Shown here one piece after another: positions 1 through 10,658 of a stretch of 64,000 bases of DNA. Each line of letters starts with the position of its first letter. Positions within the stretch are counted from its first letter, which is position 1. This stretch comes from Pilatotrama ljubarskyi (lineage: Eukaryota > Basidiomycota > Agaricomycetes > Polyporales > Polyporaceae): positions 121,366-185,365 of the forward strand of contig MU277691.1 of the NCBI GenBank assembly GCA_022385805.1. Direction: 5' to 3'. Below the pieces are notes generated by a model. It saw nothing but the letters and a program-made list of their open reading frames with translations. It did no database searches and was not told the origin of the DNA. The translations under genes and the position numbers were made by a program.

Positions 1-795
1 GCTCGTGCCGTTGGCCACCGGCTGTGAGCTGCCGGGCGCCCACCCGAGCCCGCCCTCCGACTGGGTCAGCTTGATGAGCAGCTCTGCGAGCTTGCCGGCA
101 TATTCGTGGTGGTAGACGTTGCTGGTATGCAGGAGCGTCGACGCGGTAGTTCTCATGACCTACGCGCAAGTGGACCAATCGTAGTCAGCACCAATCGTCG
201 GCCGTTCATTCGACAAATGCAATGAGAGTAATGTGGGAGATGCGGGCGAGGAATGTCCGGGAACAGGTAAGGTCGCATTATTCTCCCCGGCACAGCTCTC
301 GGGTGAAGCGTACGCTTCCCGCACCCCTCTCCCCGGCCCAGGGACCGTCTGCTACAGGGCTAAATTACTCACCTCTGCGACGCCCTCGTCCCCATGACCC
401 AGCGCGTTCACAGCGATACCCGCGCTGAAGTCCAGATACTGCCGTCCCTGCACGTCCCAGATGTACGGTCCCTTGCCCTTAGCCATGACGATGGGCGGCC
501 GGGCATAGACAGGGAGGATGTACGCGTGCGAGCGGTCGAGCACCTCCTTCACCGCAGGGGTGACCGAGGCAGCGTCTTCGGGATGTGTGACCGCGGTGTA
601 GCGCTTGCTGGGTGCGTTGGGCAGCGGAGCACCGCTCCGAGAAGAGGCCTGTAGTTCCAGACAGGTCTACGGGTGAGAGTGCGTGCGCGAGCCGTCATGG
701 ATCGACCTCACCACACTTCCCATGCATCGTATCCCCAGACCGCGTCCAGTAGACCTATCCAGGGTTCGCCTTGCCTGACGAGTAATGGCGCGCAT
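1..795 (-). CDS. ARG8: Acetylornithine aminotransferase, mitochondrial (N-terminal part; runs off the window)
   Basis: PLP-dependent aminotransferase of arginine biosynthesis, acting on N-acetylornithine in the mitochondrial matrix. Reading leftward, exon 1 encodes an Arg-rich presequence beginning MRAITRQARR. A GTGAGG...CTACAG intron follows, and then the conserved start of the enzyme, including YILPVYARPPIVM and YLDFSAGIAVNALGHGDEGV. A second intron (donor at 372) leads to an exon with LLHTSNVYHHEYAGKL, the family motif. Only about the first quarter of the enzyme is present; the lysine that binds PLP lies outside the window. Start chosen at 795 because it gives an in-phase mitochondrial leader. 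An ATG nearer the body of the protein is out of frame. Confidence 0.88.
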
Positions 796-1175
796 GGTGC
801 CTGTTAGTGAATGCCCCTACACGCGTCCTGTGATAAGTAGCGCAGTCTGTGAGGTGGAAGAACGAAGGACAGTGAACGGCCCGCTAAGTTCGGCGGAGTC
901 ATGGCTGCACACTGGAAGAATTGCCTACGCCGGGCGCCAAGCGCGGCGCCTTGCGATAACACCCGAAAACTCGATCTGATTAGATGCCTTGAACTTGGCC
1001 ACAAGCGCATCTCAATCTGGCCACAAAACCGCCGATAGGGCCTCCAGAGGGCCAGTCGATAGCGAGAAAGAGGCGATACATATGTTGTAGGCACCGACGG
1101 AGCTATCGTACATGAGGATCGAGGTGAAAAGACACGAGAGACTTAGTGCATTCGCACTTTGCAGGATACTCGATC
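796..1175. other. Intergenic, ARG8 promoter side and CWC21 3' side
   Basis: 380 bases between the ARG8 start and the CWC21 stop. Only short antisense frames without family resemblance are present. I see no further gene; it probably holds the ARG8 promoter and the CWC21 3' UTR. Confidence 0.5.
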
Positions 1176-2522
1176 CTAATCCCTGCTGCGGCTGCGACTC
1201 GAACCAGAGCTGACTGACATAGACGAGTCGCTCGAAGACGACTCCGCCCGGCGACGAGGTCCCCGCTCTCCACGAGGAGGGGGAGAAGGAGAGCGCGTGG
1301 GGCTCCTGCCACGGCGAACTGGCGATCTCGAGCGCGATGGGGACCTAGACCTCGAAGGGGAGCGGCGACGTGGCGACGGCGGGCGATCCCTGCCGTAGCG
1401 AGGCGGGGGAGACCTAGAGCGGTCATCCCTGCGGCTCAGATCACGGCTGCGTGGTGGGTGCGGAGGAGGAGACGCAGTCAGGCCGCGCTCACCCCTAGAG
1501 GGCGGCTCGACGGAGCCAGAGCGACGGTAGCGGGGAGGTGGAGAGCGGGAGGGAGAACGAGACGAGAAGCGGCGCCTCACACGGGCAGGAGCGGGTGAGG
1601 GCGAGCGAGAAGCGGGCCGGCGACGAGGAGGCGAGGGCGAACGAGGCCTCCGTCTGTAGTCGTCGCGGTCTTCAGGGGAATAGGCGCGGCGAACCGGACT
1701 CCTGCTCCTGCTGCGGCGGTCGCGGTAGTCTCTACCGCGCTCACGGTCGCGGTCGCGGGACGGGGGAAGAGGCGGCGGCGGCATCCTTTCCCTGTGCTTC
1801 ATCTCTGCCTCCCTCTCCTTTCGCCGCCTGTCCTCTTCTCGTCTCCGCAGACGATCCCTCTCCCTGCGTTCGGCCTCCCACTTCTCCTTCTGAGCCTGCA
1901 TCTTCGCACGCTCCTCTTCCCGCTGCCGCTCTCTCTCCTCCCTCTCAGCCAGCCGGCGCAACCGCTGCTCCTCCTGCTTCTCTTTGTCGAACGCGTCTCC
2001 TTCGTGGTAGTCACTGCGGGTGCCTAGCGCCCTCGCCATCTTGTTGAGTTCCTCCTTTTTGGCGGCTGCGATGCCGTGCGTGTCCGAGGGTTTCAGAGCT
2101 TTCGCATTCTGGATGAGGGCACTAGCTTCCGCAAGCAGCTTGGAACGCAGCTCGTTGACTTGCTCTTCGATCTTTTCTTCGTCAACCCTGGTGATTGGAT
2201 GTTTGCACGAGAAGCGCGAGGAGAACAATCAGAATGTACGTACCCTTCTTCCTCCAACTGGAGCTGCAACTCAAGACATTTTACTTCGACCTTGCGCTTC
2301 CGTTCGTGCTCGAGGATTTCAGCATCTGGCTCCCTGTGCTTTGGAGGCGCCACGTCCCATGCGCCGGCGCGGTCTTGCGCGCTTTGGTACGAGCGTACAG
2401 CTGATAAGTTTCGTACTACGTAGCCATTCGTGCCACTACAATCTGGTAAGAAAGAATGCAAGATACACTAACGTGACTACTGACCTTCCACGCGGAGTCG
2501 CAAGACCGATACCGTTGTACAT
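1176..2522 (-). CDS. CWC21: Pre-mRNA splicing factor CWC21/SRRM2-like, with RS-rich tail
   Basis: Spliceosomal protein of the cwf21 family that binds Prp8 and Snu114. Exons: 2485..2522, 2244..2435, 1176..2187 (complement), giving 413 residues with exact phase. The N terminus starts MYNGIGLATPRGSGTNGYV, the hallmark of the family, followed by the cwf21 helical motif (PDAEILEHERKRKVEVK, about residues 45-75). After a charged E/R/K-rich coiled-coil-like stretch (about 125-210), the last 180 residues are Arg/Ser dipeptides, as in metazoan SRRM2 and unlike the short yeast Cwc21. The first exon codes for only 12 residues plus two bases. Both introns are about 50 nt. Confidence 0.93.
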
Positions 2523-2918
2523 GTTGCAGCGAGGTTGGAGGAAGCAGACAAGGTGCTCAACACCACTTCGGCGCTCGTCGGTAAGCGTTCACAAGTTCGG
2601 CAAAGCCCGCGATTCGAGCGCTTGTGTTCCCGCCCCCGCCGGAGCGCCCGGACCCTTCTGGCACACAGGGGAGGGGGGGGTACGTCCTACGTTCGTCGAG
2701 ACCAAGGTCGAGACGCATTCTCACTCTTGTCCTTGCAGGGTGATTCATACATATATAGGTAGATTGGCTATAGTTCGCGTAGCATGAGACCGTGGTGCGT
2801 TACAATTCACCATATAACACATTCGTCAGACCAGCCAGTCTAATGAGCAGGCGCCCTCTAATCATCCAAATTACAAGGGAATTACATGATGTCACCATCT
2901 ATGATACATGTTCGCCAT
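2523..2918. other. Intergenic, CWC21 promoter side and FMN1 3' side
   Basis: About 400 bases upstream of CWC21 and downstream of FMN1. No convincing coding frame. An AT-rich run near 2748-2760 (catacatatataggt) is a possible TATA-like element but is not placed with certainty. Confidence 0.45.
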
Positions 2919-3658
2919 CTAAGGTCGGCTAGTGTTCAGGTCGAAGAAAGGGTCTGACTGGTAGCCTTCATACGCTGGTCGCGCCAGAGACTTCAGTGCC
3001 ACGCGCTTGTCAGTCTCGATGTCTTCGATCAGTCCCTCTGCGACGCGAGAGATGAGCCAGGTGAAGAAGCGGAGGAACGGGGAAACACACCGAGCGAGGT
3101 GTAATCCAGTTCAGGTCGGATATACCCAAGCACTATGGCCTTCATCTCGTGGCCGTAGAAGTCGGCGGCGAAATTGTGCATAATGTGGATCTCCTGCGGA
3201 AAAGGGTCAGGAACTGGGATCGAATTGAATCTGCACCTGGACCTACGGCAGTCATTCTCTCATTCTTGTAAAACGGATTCCAGCCTAGGCTCATAACCAT
3301 CGGGAGGACTCTTCCGTCTTCTTCGGGAAGGAGCACCTTTCCGTCCTTCTCTCTTGAAACTTGAGCATAGCCATAGTATACGCCAGTGTCCGTTACGGAG
3401 CTCATGGGCGTGATTGACTCGTCCGGGAGATTAGCTACCACAGATTCAGCGGTCCGCTCGTCATATTGCAGTACAAACGCAGAGATTACCTGTCGGACAT
3501 CCAAGGTCCTTCCCTCCTCGACCGAATCCTTGTTGCACAGCACCAGAGAGGCGGATGGGGAAGGGCTTCTGGGGGACGTCGGGGCCCACAATCTCCGGGC
3601 GGGATGCGCGGAACGACTCGGTGCGCAATGGGGCGGCCGCTCTATCTTCCAGACCCAT
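2919..3658 (-). CDS. FMN1: Riboflavin kinase
   Basis: ATP:riboflavin 5'-phosphotransferase, which makes FMN from riboflavin. Four exons: 3490..3658, 3247..3434, 3091..3193, 2919..3037 (complement), 192 residues, in phase throughout. The substrate-binding signature [16 protein letters not shown] is formed across the first splice junction. It is followed by [21 protein letters not shown], the E-I-H-I-M catalytic strand and [17 protein letters not shown]. Length and motif order match monofunctional fungal riboflavin kinases; there is no FAD synthetase domain. Divergent from TAF8, with 192 bp between the two starts. Confidence 0.95.
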
Positions 3659-3850
3659 TTTCGCGGTGCAATCTAACGCAAGCGGTGGACCACAGGCTAG
3701 TAGGGTATCAAGACAATAAATAAGCCGGAGGAAAGCGGCAGCGGGGATGACTGGTGTGAACTGAGCAGTGAAGCTGCCTCAGCAGGTGCCGAGATTGCCG
3801 GAACGAACGCGAGTATGTTGGCGCCCACGCGCGGCTTGCCTTCCGCCACC

Positions 3851-4849
3851 ATGGCCCACCACTATCCTGCTCATACTCAGACTCAGACTTACCAGCCGTA
3901 CCCGGCTCCTGCTGCATACGGTTATACTGCTGGTAGCTACTATCCTGGATATCCACCACGCCCAGGAGCAGGATATACATATGATGGCGGTGTTGCGGGC
4001 ACCTCCGCTCAGGTTGGACCACGCTCTGCGCCTGAACTGCCCGGAGTATCTCCACAACTCGCTTCTCATGCAATGCAACGCCTGATATCTTCCGAACTTC
4101 GCGATGCTGGTTTTGAGTCTGCAGACGCAGCCGCTGTGAGGAGGTTGGAACTCGAGGTCGCCGCATGTGCGTACAATATGCTGCACCTTTAATGTCACCA
4201 CTAGTTGACATGCTTGTGACAGTCGTGCAAGAGCTATACGAGCGTGCGCATGAATATGCTAACCTCGCCCACCGGGCGAACCCCATTGCAAAAGACTTGC
4301 TGGCGGCTTCGGACGACTATGGCCTCGAATCTAGCACGATGCTTCACTTCACGAAGAAGTCTCGCAAGCAGAAGAAGGGTGCGGCCTGTCTTCGCTGTTA
4401 CCCAGTCCTGCAACTCACGACGTGTTCTTTAGACCCCACATTGGGACCTATGCTGCTCTTACCGCCGCCATCTCGCTCCCCATCGCCAGAGCTACTCAGC
4501 TCGGATGACGAGAATGCCCCTCCTGCCATCCCGATGACTCTCCGGCCACTGCCCCACTACGTCCCTCCTCTCCCTCCCAAACACACCTATCTCCGCACAC
4601 CGGTGAGCATGGCTATACGTAAAGATGTCTTGTTGCGCTCACACCTGCTTCCCTCAGATCTCCCCGCCAAGGAAAGCTGCGCTTCCTTCGCTGGAAAAGA
4701 AGCTCAAGAATGCGGCTCTTGTGCAGGATTCGCTGAAGAATCTGCTCTTAGCCACTGAGGACAATACTCAGGAGGATGCAGAGATTCTCGGCGCAACGGT
4801 TAATTGGGAAGCTACGACGCACCCCCGGAAGAGGTGGAAGCTCTCGTAG
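3851..4849 (+). CDS. TAF8: TFIID subunit 8 (TAF8), Bromo_TP histone fold
   Basis: TFIID subunit that pairs with TAF10 through an N-terminal histone fold. Exons 3851..4166, 4223..4378, 4433..4602 and 4658..4849 give 277 residues. A Tyr/Pro/Gly-rich leader (about 1-60) precedes the Bromo_TP histone fold (ASHAMQRLISSELRDAGFES to AHRANP, about 70-135). The C-terminal TAF8 motif LPPLPPKHTYLRTPIS is rebuilt across the last intron. The start has a perfect GCCACCATGG context; an in-frame ATG at 3815 is an alternative. The third-exon boundary intron (4379-4432) is 54 nt without an in-frame stop, so retained forms would still be coding. Confidence 0.92.
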
Positions 4850-5031
4850 GGGACTCTTCGATTACTCTATATTAGGCCGCCTCGCTTTCGTTGCAATGTG
4901 CTCTGTCTGTACAAATAGTAATACCATCATACTTAAGTAAAAGAAGTTGTAAAGACGAGCCCAGTCTGAGGAACGGGTGTTGATGCAAACCGGCAATATC
5001 AGTCAATCTTGTCTCAACCCCCACTGGCACT

Positions 5032-7630
5032 TCATTTAGCTTTCGAGGCCTTGTTCACCGACCTTGGTGGCTGTCGTCGAGTTGGAAGCGACGGAGATGG
5101 AGACGGAACAGCAGCAGCTCTCTTCGAGCGAGACGGAGTGGCCGGCGGCCCATCCTCAGTTTGAGCCTCCACAGGATGCGCAGTGTCGGACCCTACCGCG
5201 TCGACGGCGTTGGCAGTGGTGCTTGCAGTACTTGTCGTCTCATCCTCTGCTGAGGGTCCAGAGATAGTCTCGAGCCCGCGTCCTCGTCCTCGTGTCCTAC
5301 GAAGGGTGGTTCCCCGTCCACTACCCCTTCCCCGACTTCGACCTCGGCTATTACCACGACTCGAAGGAGGGGCCTTGGCTGTCTCCTCAGATGTATCGGT
5401 TGAGGGCTTTTCAGCTATGACAGGCCTTGCGATCGGAGCCGTCGATGGACCGGCTTCAGCACCGGTCGACTGTTGACTGCCTTCCACTCTGTCAGTCCTT
5501 ATGGGAGGTGCCGCTGTGTCGTCTGCCTTGTTGGACTCAGAGTCCTCCGCGCGCCTTCGTTTGCTGGGCCGTAGTTCCACGTCTGTCGGCTCCGCCTCAG
5601 CCCTCGTCTGCCCAGCGCGCACGACTTCGCGCTCAGGTGGCTGCGCGTCCATATCCGCAGAAGTCGCAGGTTCGGGAACGCTTGGAAAAGGCTCGGGCTG
5701 CTGAGGAGTTGGAGTGGGATTCTCTTCAGCCGCCGGAGGTTTCTTCTTCCTAGGCCTCGGCTTGGGCTTGGGTTTCGTGCTCGATGCAGGGGTACTGCTG
5801 GCAGAGGTGGCCGCATATGATTCGGGGCGGAGGATGAGGAAGTCCGGCTGATCCTTATCTGCAGGAGTCGAGCGGCCCGCAGGAGTGGATCTTCCTGATG
5901 GCTGCTTCGTCCGAGCACGCGAGGGAGCTTTGGAGGTGCTTTGCGACGGGGCCTCGGATACGGCTTGCCCATCCGAGGGAGCGGGAGATGTGGCCTCGCT
6001 TTGTCGCTTGCGTTTGCTGAGTACCCCGTATCGCATGCGACACTGGTAAACGGGTGTCAGTGAAGCCTACTCGGCCTCAACGAAAGGACAGACTGACCAT
6101 GTTATCGGTGCGACCGATGTCCAGAATCTGGCTGACCTCCTTCCACTTGCCGAGCCCCACTTGCTCCACTGCCTTCAAAAGCGCAGCATCCTGCTCCTCG
6201 GTCCACTTTCCCTTCGTCACCGACGGGTTCAGATACTCTTGGTACCTGTCCCGGCACTGCTCGTTGTTGCGCCCCTCAACGAAGGACGCTACGTCCATCC
6301 AGGAGTGGCCAAAGACCTCGACGGCCTGTTTCAGCCGTTCGTCCTCGTCTGGAGTCCATGGGCCTCTCTTGAGTGTCGGATCGAGCGTACGGGTGTACCG
6401 GTTCTGGCACTGGGCCGCAGTCGCATCCTCGGAGACCCAACGCGCAACTAAGCAACGTCCATTAGTGTCAGGACAGATTGCGGCTTATAGTTGCATACCA
6501 AGGGCCCAGCTGTCAATCCCATATATGTCAACGGCCTCCAGCAGTCGCTGGTCGGCATCGGGCGTCCATGAGTGGGTCTTACGGATGATAGCATGTCGCA
6601 TGCAATCAACGGGGGTGCGACCTGTCTGCTCCATATCATTGGAGAACATGAGAACCTTGGGTAATCACTGAGCAGTAGAATCCCATACCCCCAGTTTCTC
6701 CGCGATCTCGACCCAATCGACCTCGCCCTCGCGAGCACCGTCGACGAGCTCTCTGACCTTGGAGATCTCTGCCTGCGTCCACTGAGCGTCATTGAATTGT
6801 GGGTGGCGGTCGCCCAGCCAGCGAATCTCACATTCTCTAGCGGTCCGTTGGACAGAAGGGCTAACGGAAGAGACCTGCGGGTATAGTCAGCTGACGGTGC
6901 AAGCGGTAGCGGACACAGTAATGCTCACCTTCTGTGCGACGCGTTCCCAGTCGATCCCATGCTTGTTTGTGTTCATAAAGCCTGCAGGGGGCTCTATGAT
7001 ACCTGCGAGCGGCTGGAGACCTCTGTAATTCTCTCGCTTAGGAGATGGATATGAAGATAATCGAGGCCACTCACTGGACTTGTGCTTGGAGCGCGTATAT
7101 ACGGTAGTTCTCCGAGCGAACAGCATCTGCCAGAGCTTCCAACTCCGGAGCTTTCACTGCCATTCTAGTCAGCGCGGATTCGTTTCGTACGTTAGGACGC
7201 CAGTAAGCTCACTTGGATGCACCACGGTGAGCTCTTCAAAGCGCTGTCGTTTCATGGCATCTTGATAGAACGGAGATGTCTTCTAAACAATGAGCACGGT
7301 CTTCATATAGTTGATTGAGGTTACGCACTTCGCTATATAGCGCACTTGGAGGTACGTGGCCCTTTGGCCTGACGGCGCCGGGTATGAGTACGCTCCCGCC
7401 AGCGTTGAGACCCTCGTCCTCCTCATTCTCAGACACTTCTGCGGAGGCCTGGCGGCGCTTTAGAACGATGAGCGAGGTCATAGATTGGAGCTTACAAGGA
7501 GCTTGTCCAGGTGCTCGAGTTCAGCTTCGAGGCGTTCGGTATAGACCTTCAGCGCGTACTGGTGCTCCTTGTTCGCTTGAACCGCGGGTTGCACGAGCTC
7601 CTTCGCGCTTCTAGACGTGCTAGCATTCAT
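5032..7630 (-). CDS. SNAPC4-like multi-repeat Myb DNA-binding protein
   Basis: Likely fungal relative of SNAPc subunit 4 (SNAP190), which directs snRNA-type promoters. Nine exons (complement: 7496..7630, 7329..7448, 7213..7282, 7075..7156, 6929..7022, 6689..6874, 6499..6625, 6098..6447, 5032..6042) give 724 residues. An N-terminal coiled coil and a conserved linker ending HPMKAPELEALADAV precede one half plus four full Myb/SANT repeats (WTQAEI, HSWTPDAD, GPWTPDEDE, GKWTEEQDA), the same 4.5-repeat layout as SNAPC4. The C-terminal 300 residues are disordered and include RGR-rich, AT-hook-like runs near residue 620. The acceptor of the first intron could be 9 nt further upstream. Orthology to SNAPC4, as opposed to another Myb family, is inferred from repeat number and the linker. 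Confidence 0.8.
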
Positions 7631-7813
7631 CCTGCACCATTCAGATAAGTAATCAGATGACAACTATTCTTCTTTGGTGGAAGTACAACAGGACGACCGA
7701 GTTCGTGCGGGCAGCCACAGTGAGAGCATCGCAAGCGTTTAGGCGCTCAAAAGTTGCAGGAAGGTACGCCGCATGCGCGGCTCTGGTGAAGTCGCTTCTC
7801 CACCACATCCGCC

Positions 7814-8541
7814 ATGGCCAACGCCTCGGCCAAACGCACAGGTTCGCTCGCGCCCTCGTTCCGTCCATCCCGTTATGCGCTGACGACTTTCTGCGGGAAC
7901 AGCGCAGCAAAACGCGGAGGCGATAAAGAACCTCCGGCTCGGACTCCTCGTCTCCGGCGCGCTCTCGATCCTCCTCCGCCTGTTCTTCCGCCGTGGCTCG
8001 CTCTCCCCGACACAGTTCTCATTCTGGATCTACGTGTTCTCGCTCGTGCCGTCTGTGTTCCTCTCGCGGTACCTCGAGCGCATCGGCTCGCCGCGACGTG
8101 ACCCGACGACGGGCACGCTCATCTCCGCTGGCGAAGACCTCAGTCGGCCCGGGATCATCGAGTGGTGCTTCGACGTGATTTATATCACCTGTGAGTACGC
8201 TTCTGCGCAATGTGCAGCTCAGCTCCAACGGTGGTCGGGTAGGGGCATGCCAGATTGGCAGCGGAGCGTTCGGGCAGTGGGTGTGGTGGCTATATCTCAT
8301 CGTGAGTGATTATCCCTTGTACCTTGGGTCTGCTAGCGAACCATATCGCCTTTAGATCCCATTATATGCCATCTTCAAGCTCTGGAGCTCAGTTATCTCC
8401 CCCTTGTTCTTCGGCCGCTCCGCTGCCTCATCCGCGCCGGAGGCGGAGGCTGAGCTCAAAGAACAGACGAGCAAACGGCAAGAAAAGCTGCGAAAACGCT
8501 CGGAGCGCGGCGATCCGCGCGTCCGCATGCAGACGCGATAG
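7814..8541 (+). CDS. SND2: SND2 / TMEM208-like ER targeting membrane protein
   Basis: ER membrane protein of the SRP-independent targeting pathway. Exons 7814..7841, 7903..8190, 8243..8301 and 8356..8541 give 186 residues, in phase. It begins MANASAKRTAQQNAEAIKNL, then has two hydrophobic hairpins (LLVSGALSILLRLFF and WIYVFSLVPSVFL, about 25-60), the conserved loop GIIEWCFDVIYITWACQIG, a third and fourth hydrophobic segment (WVWWLYLIIPLYAIFKLW) and a basic tail SKRQEKLRKRSERGDPRV typical of TMEM208/DUF788. Divergent from the SNAPC4-like gene, with 183 bp between the starts. Confidence 0.92.
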
Positions 8542-8831
8542 CCAGGCCCTTGCCGTTGTGTATTGTATATCCTCAATGTGTACCCGGTGGTCTGATATCC
8601 CATCCAATTTCTCAACGTGGCTGAAGCACGCGAGTGGCCGAAGTGGGAAGTGTGGTTTCGCACCGAAACACAACTCTCTCCGCCCCCAAGGACTCGCTGT
8701 CTCTATCGAGAAAGGTGAGAGAATAATATCATTGAATCGTTGCATAGACATTGCAGGTACATGGCGAGCACGGTCCCGACGAGTCATTTCGACCGCACTT
8801 CGATGGAGCCGGGGCCGGCACTGTTCCCCGT

Positions 8832-10244
8832 TCACAGCTCCGGCACTCCCTTGTAAGCCGCACTGGCACTGACCCCTGCGATGGACTGGCGGGCATCGGC
8901 AACAGGATACGCGTACGGCAATGCAGGCGTAAGGCCTTGAACAGCACTCATGGAATAGACGGTGGTGGATCCGTGGGATGAGTCCGCGTGAGCGTCCGGA
9001 CTGTCCGGGAAGGTGCTCGGGTCGTCAGGATCCTGCCCAGCACCGTGTCAGAACGAGGCCTTGCAGTGCGTTGTGTGCGTCACTCACGTAAAGCTTTGGA
9101 CTAGGGATGGGCGGCGGGATCGCCTGGTAATCTCCGAGCTTTTCGACATTCTGCCCGTGCTCACCGGCAGTAAGGTCGAGAGGTCGAGTTGGCGCATCGC
9201 GTGCCGCGTTCCGCCTGTGTCGCAGCCAGAAGAAGATCACCCGTCCGATGGCGATGAGGCCCACGCCACCGCCGACGGCGCCGCCTACTATCGCGGCGAG
9301 GTTGCTGGATTTCTTGGACGAGTTGGATGTGTTACCGCTGTTAGCGTTCGGGGACTCTGGGGCTCCTATCGCCGTAGTGGTTGCCGAAGGAGCATTCGTG
9401 AGGACCGTTCCAGAGGTGGGGGTGTTTGACGACGCCGTAGATTCCGCGGCGCCTGGAAGAGTGAGCTTCAGCGGCAAGCCTCGAGCGATGCATATGGACA
9501 ATGCTTACCTTGCTGTACCACTGCCTCGGCGGCGACAGGATCGAACCTATCCTTTGCCTGCGGGTGCACGTTAGGGTGTGGGCGTTCACCGATCAGAGGG
9601 ATCACAGACTGTGATATCAAGATATGCCCAAGCGGGCACGGCGGTGCCGCTCGGTATGTCCTTAGGATAGCTCGAAGGAAGTTCAGCCCCTCCATACTCC
9701 ACGACGGATTCATGTGTGGCTCACTTGTTCACATATACAGTCGAACAGTTCTCGGAGTACTTGGACCATCTATTTGAGAGCGATGAGCGGCGCTCGGATT
9801 AACGTCAGCCAAGCGACTGACGGTACGACGAATGCTCCCTGTCCCTGGCATGTAGAGCATGCGGCCATCATTGAGTAGAGGACGGTGTTGCGCTAGCAGC
9901 GTTGTTCAAGGGCGTGTTGTAGTGATAACCTGGGTCCAGGGGAAAGACCCATGATGCTATACGGCGTCGTTGACCTCCGGTAATCGCTACTATGATGTGG
10001 TAGGAGAGCTAACCTGCCTGAGAAGAACACGAAGTGAAGAGGTACGACGAGATCAAACAAGGACTCTGGCCCTTGGAATTGGACATCTACAAAGGCTGTC
10101 AGGGAAGGTGTTGAGTGCATGCTCGAGTTAGAACACTACCCATGCGTATCCTGCGCCGCAAAAAGCGCTCGTGCCTTGAGCGAACACCTCTCGAGGACCC
10201 CACGCCGACAAAGCGCCAAGAAGGAGAGTATGCACAACGATCAT
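8832..10244 (-). pseudogene. Single-pass membrane protein with Cys-rich ectodomain; apparent frameshift
   Basis: Basidiomycete family of small type I membrane proteins of unknown function, possibly cell-surface sensors. Rightmost exon (10140..10244) encodes a signal peptide (MIVVHTLLLGALSAW...). Next come Cys-rich blocks (KGQSPCLISSYLFTSC, PLDPGYHYN, YSMMAACSTCQG), the segment IPSGTAVPAWAYLDIT, a Ser/Thr-rich stalk, a transmembrane helix (AAIVGGAVGGGVGLIAIG), a basic stop-transfer and a cytoplasmic tail ending at 8832. Introns at 9033-9087, 9453-9508 and about 9558-9609 are clear. Near 9893 the frame with PGYHYN and the frame with YSMMAACSTC overlap without a usable intron. Either a one-base indel has broken the gene or the assembly is wrong there. 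Intron limits between 9613 and 9860 are uncertain. Confidence 0.65.
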
Positions 10245-10658
10245 GGTGGTGGACTCGCCACAGATTTTCCAAGGACGCGAACTGGGAGAGCAGCGACAAC
10301 CTCAGGCAAGGCTGGCTGGGCGTTGTACTACTACTACGGCCGACTACCACACCGCTTGGCAAGAGCCGTGGTCTCCGGAGCGCAAAGCCTCATGTCAGCG
10401 TCGCCTGTGTGATTTGACTCGGATGGGTTAGTCGAGAGACCATATGTCGATCGAGGACCACAGGAACATCCGCGGCGCCGTGCCCGTCTGTCAAACCACT
10501 CATCGCCTCATCGGGTCAGATTGCTGCCATATGCGGAAAGTTCTTATTACATAACGCTCGGTCACTGGACGGCACAAACAACGCGTCAACAACGCGCCGT
10601 GGCTACCTCGTCTCTCTCCTCAGCACTCGTTGCTCGCGTACATTCTGGGCGTTGTCCA
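10245..10658. other. Intergenic between divergent genes
   Basis: About 410 bases between the membrane-protein start and the SFR1-like start. No gene seen; presumed shared upstream region. Confidence 0.45.

Noticed and set aside
804..1094. 96-residue minus frame between ARG8 and CWC21
   Set aside because: No recognisable composition or motif; overlaps the ARG8 promoter region.
1538..2047. Long + strand frame opposite the RS domain
   Set aside because: Antisense shadow of the Arg/Ser-rich CWC21 exon; no start context or family.
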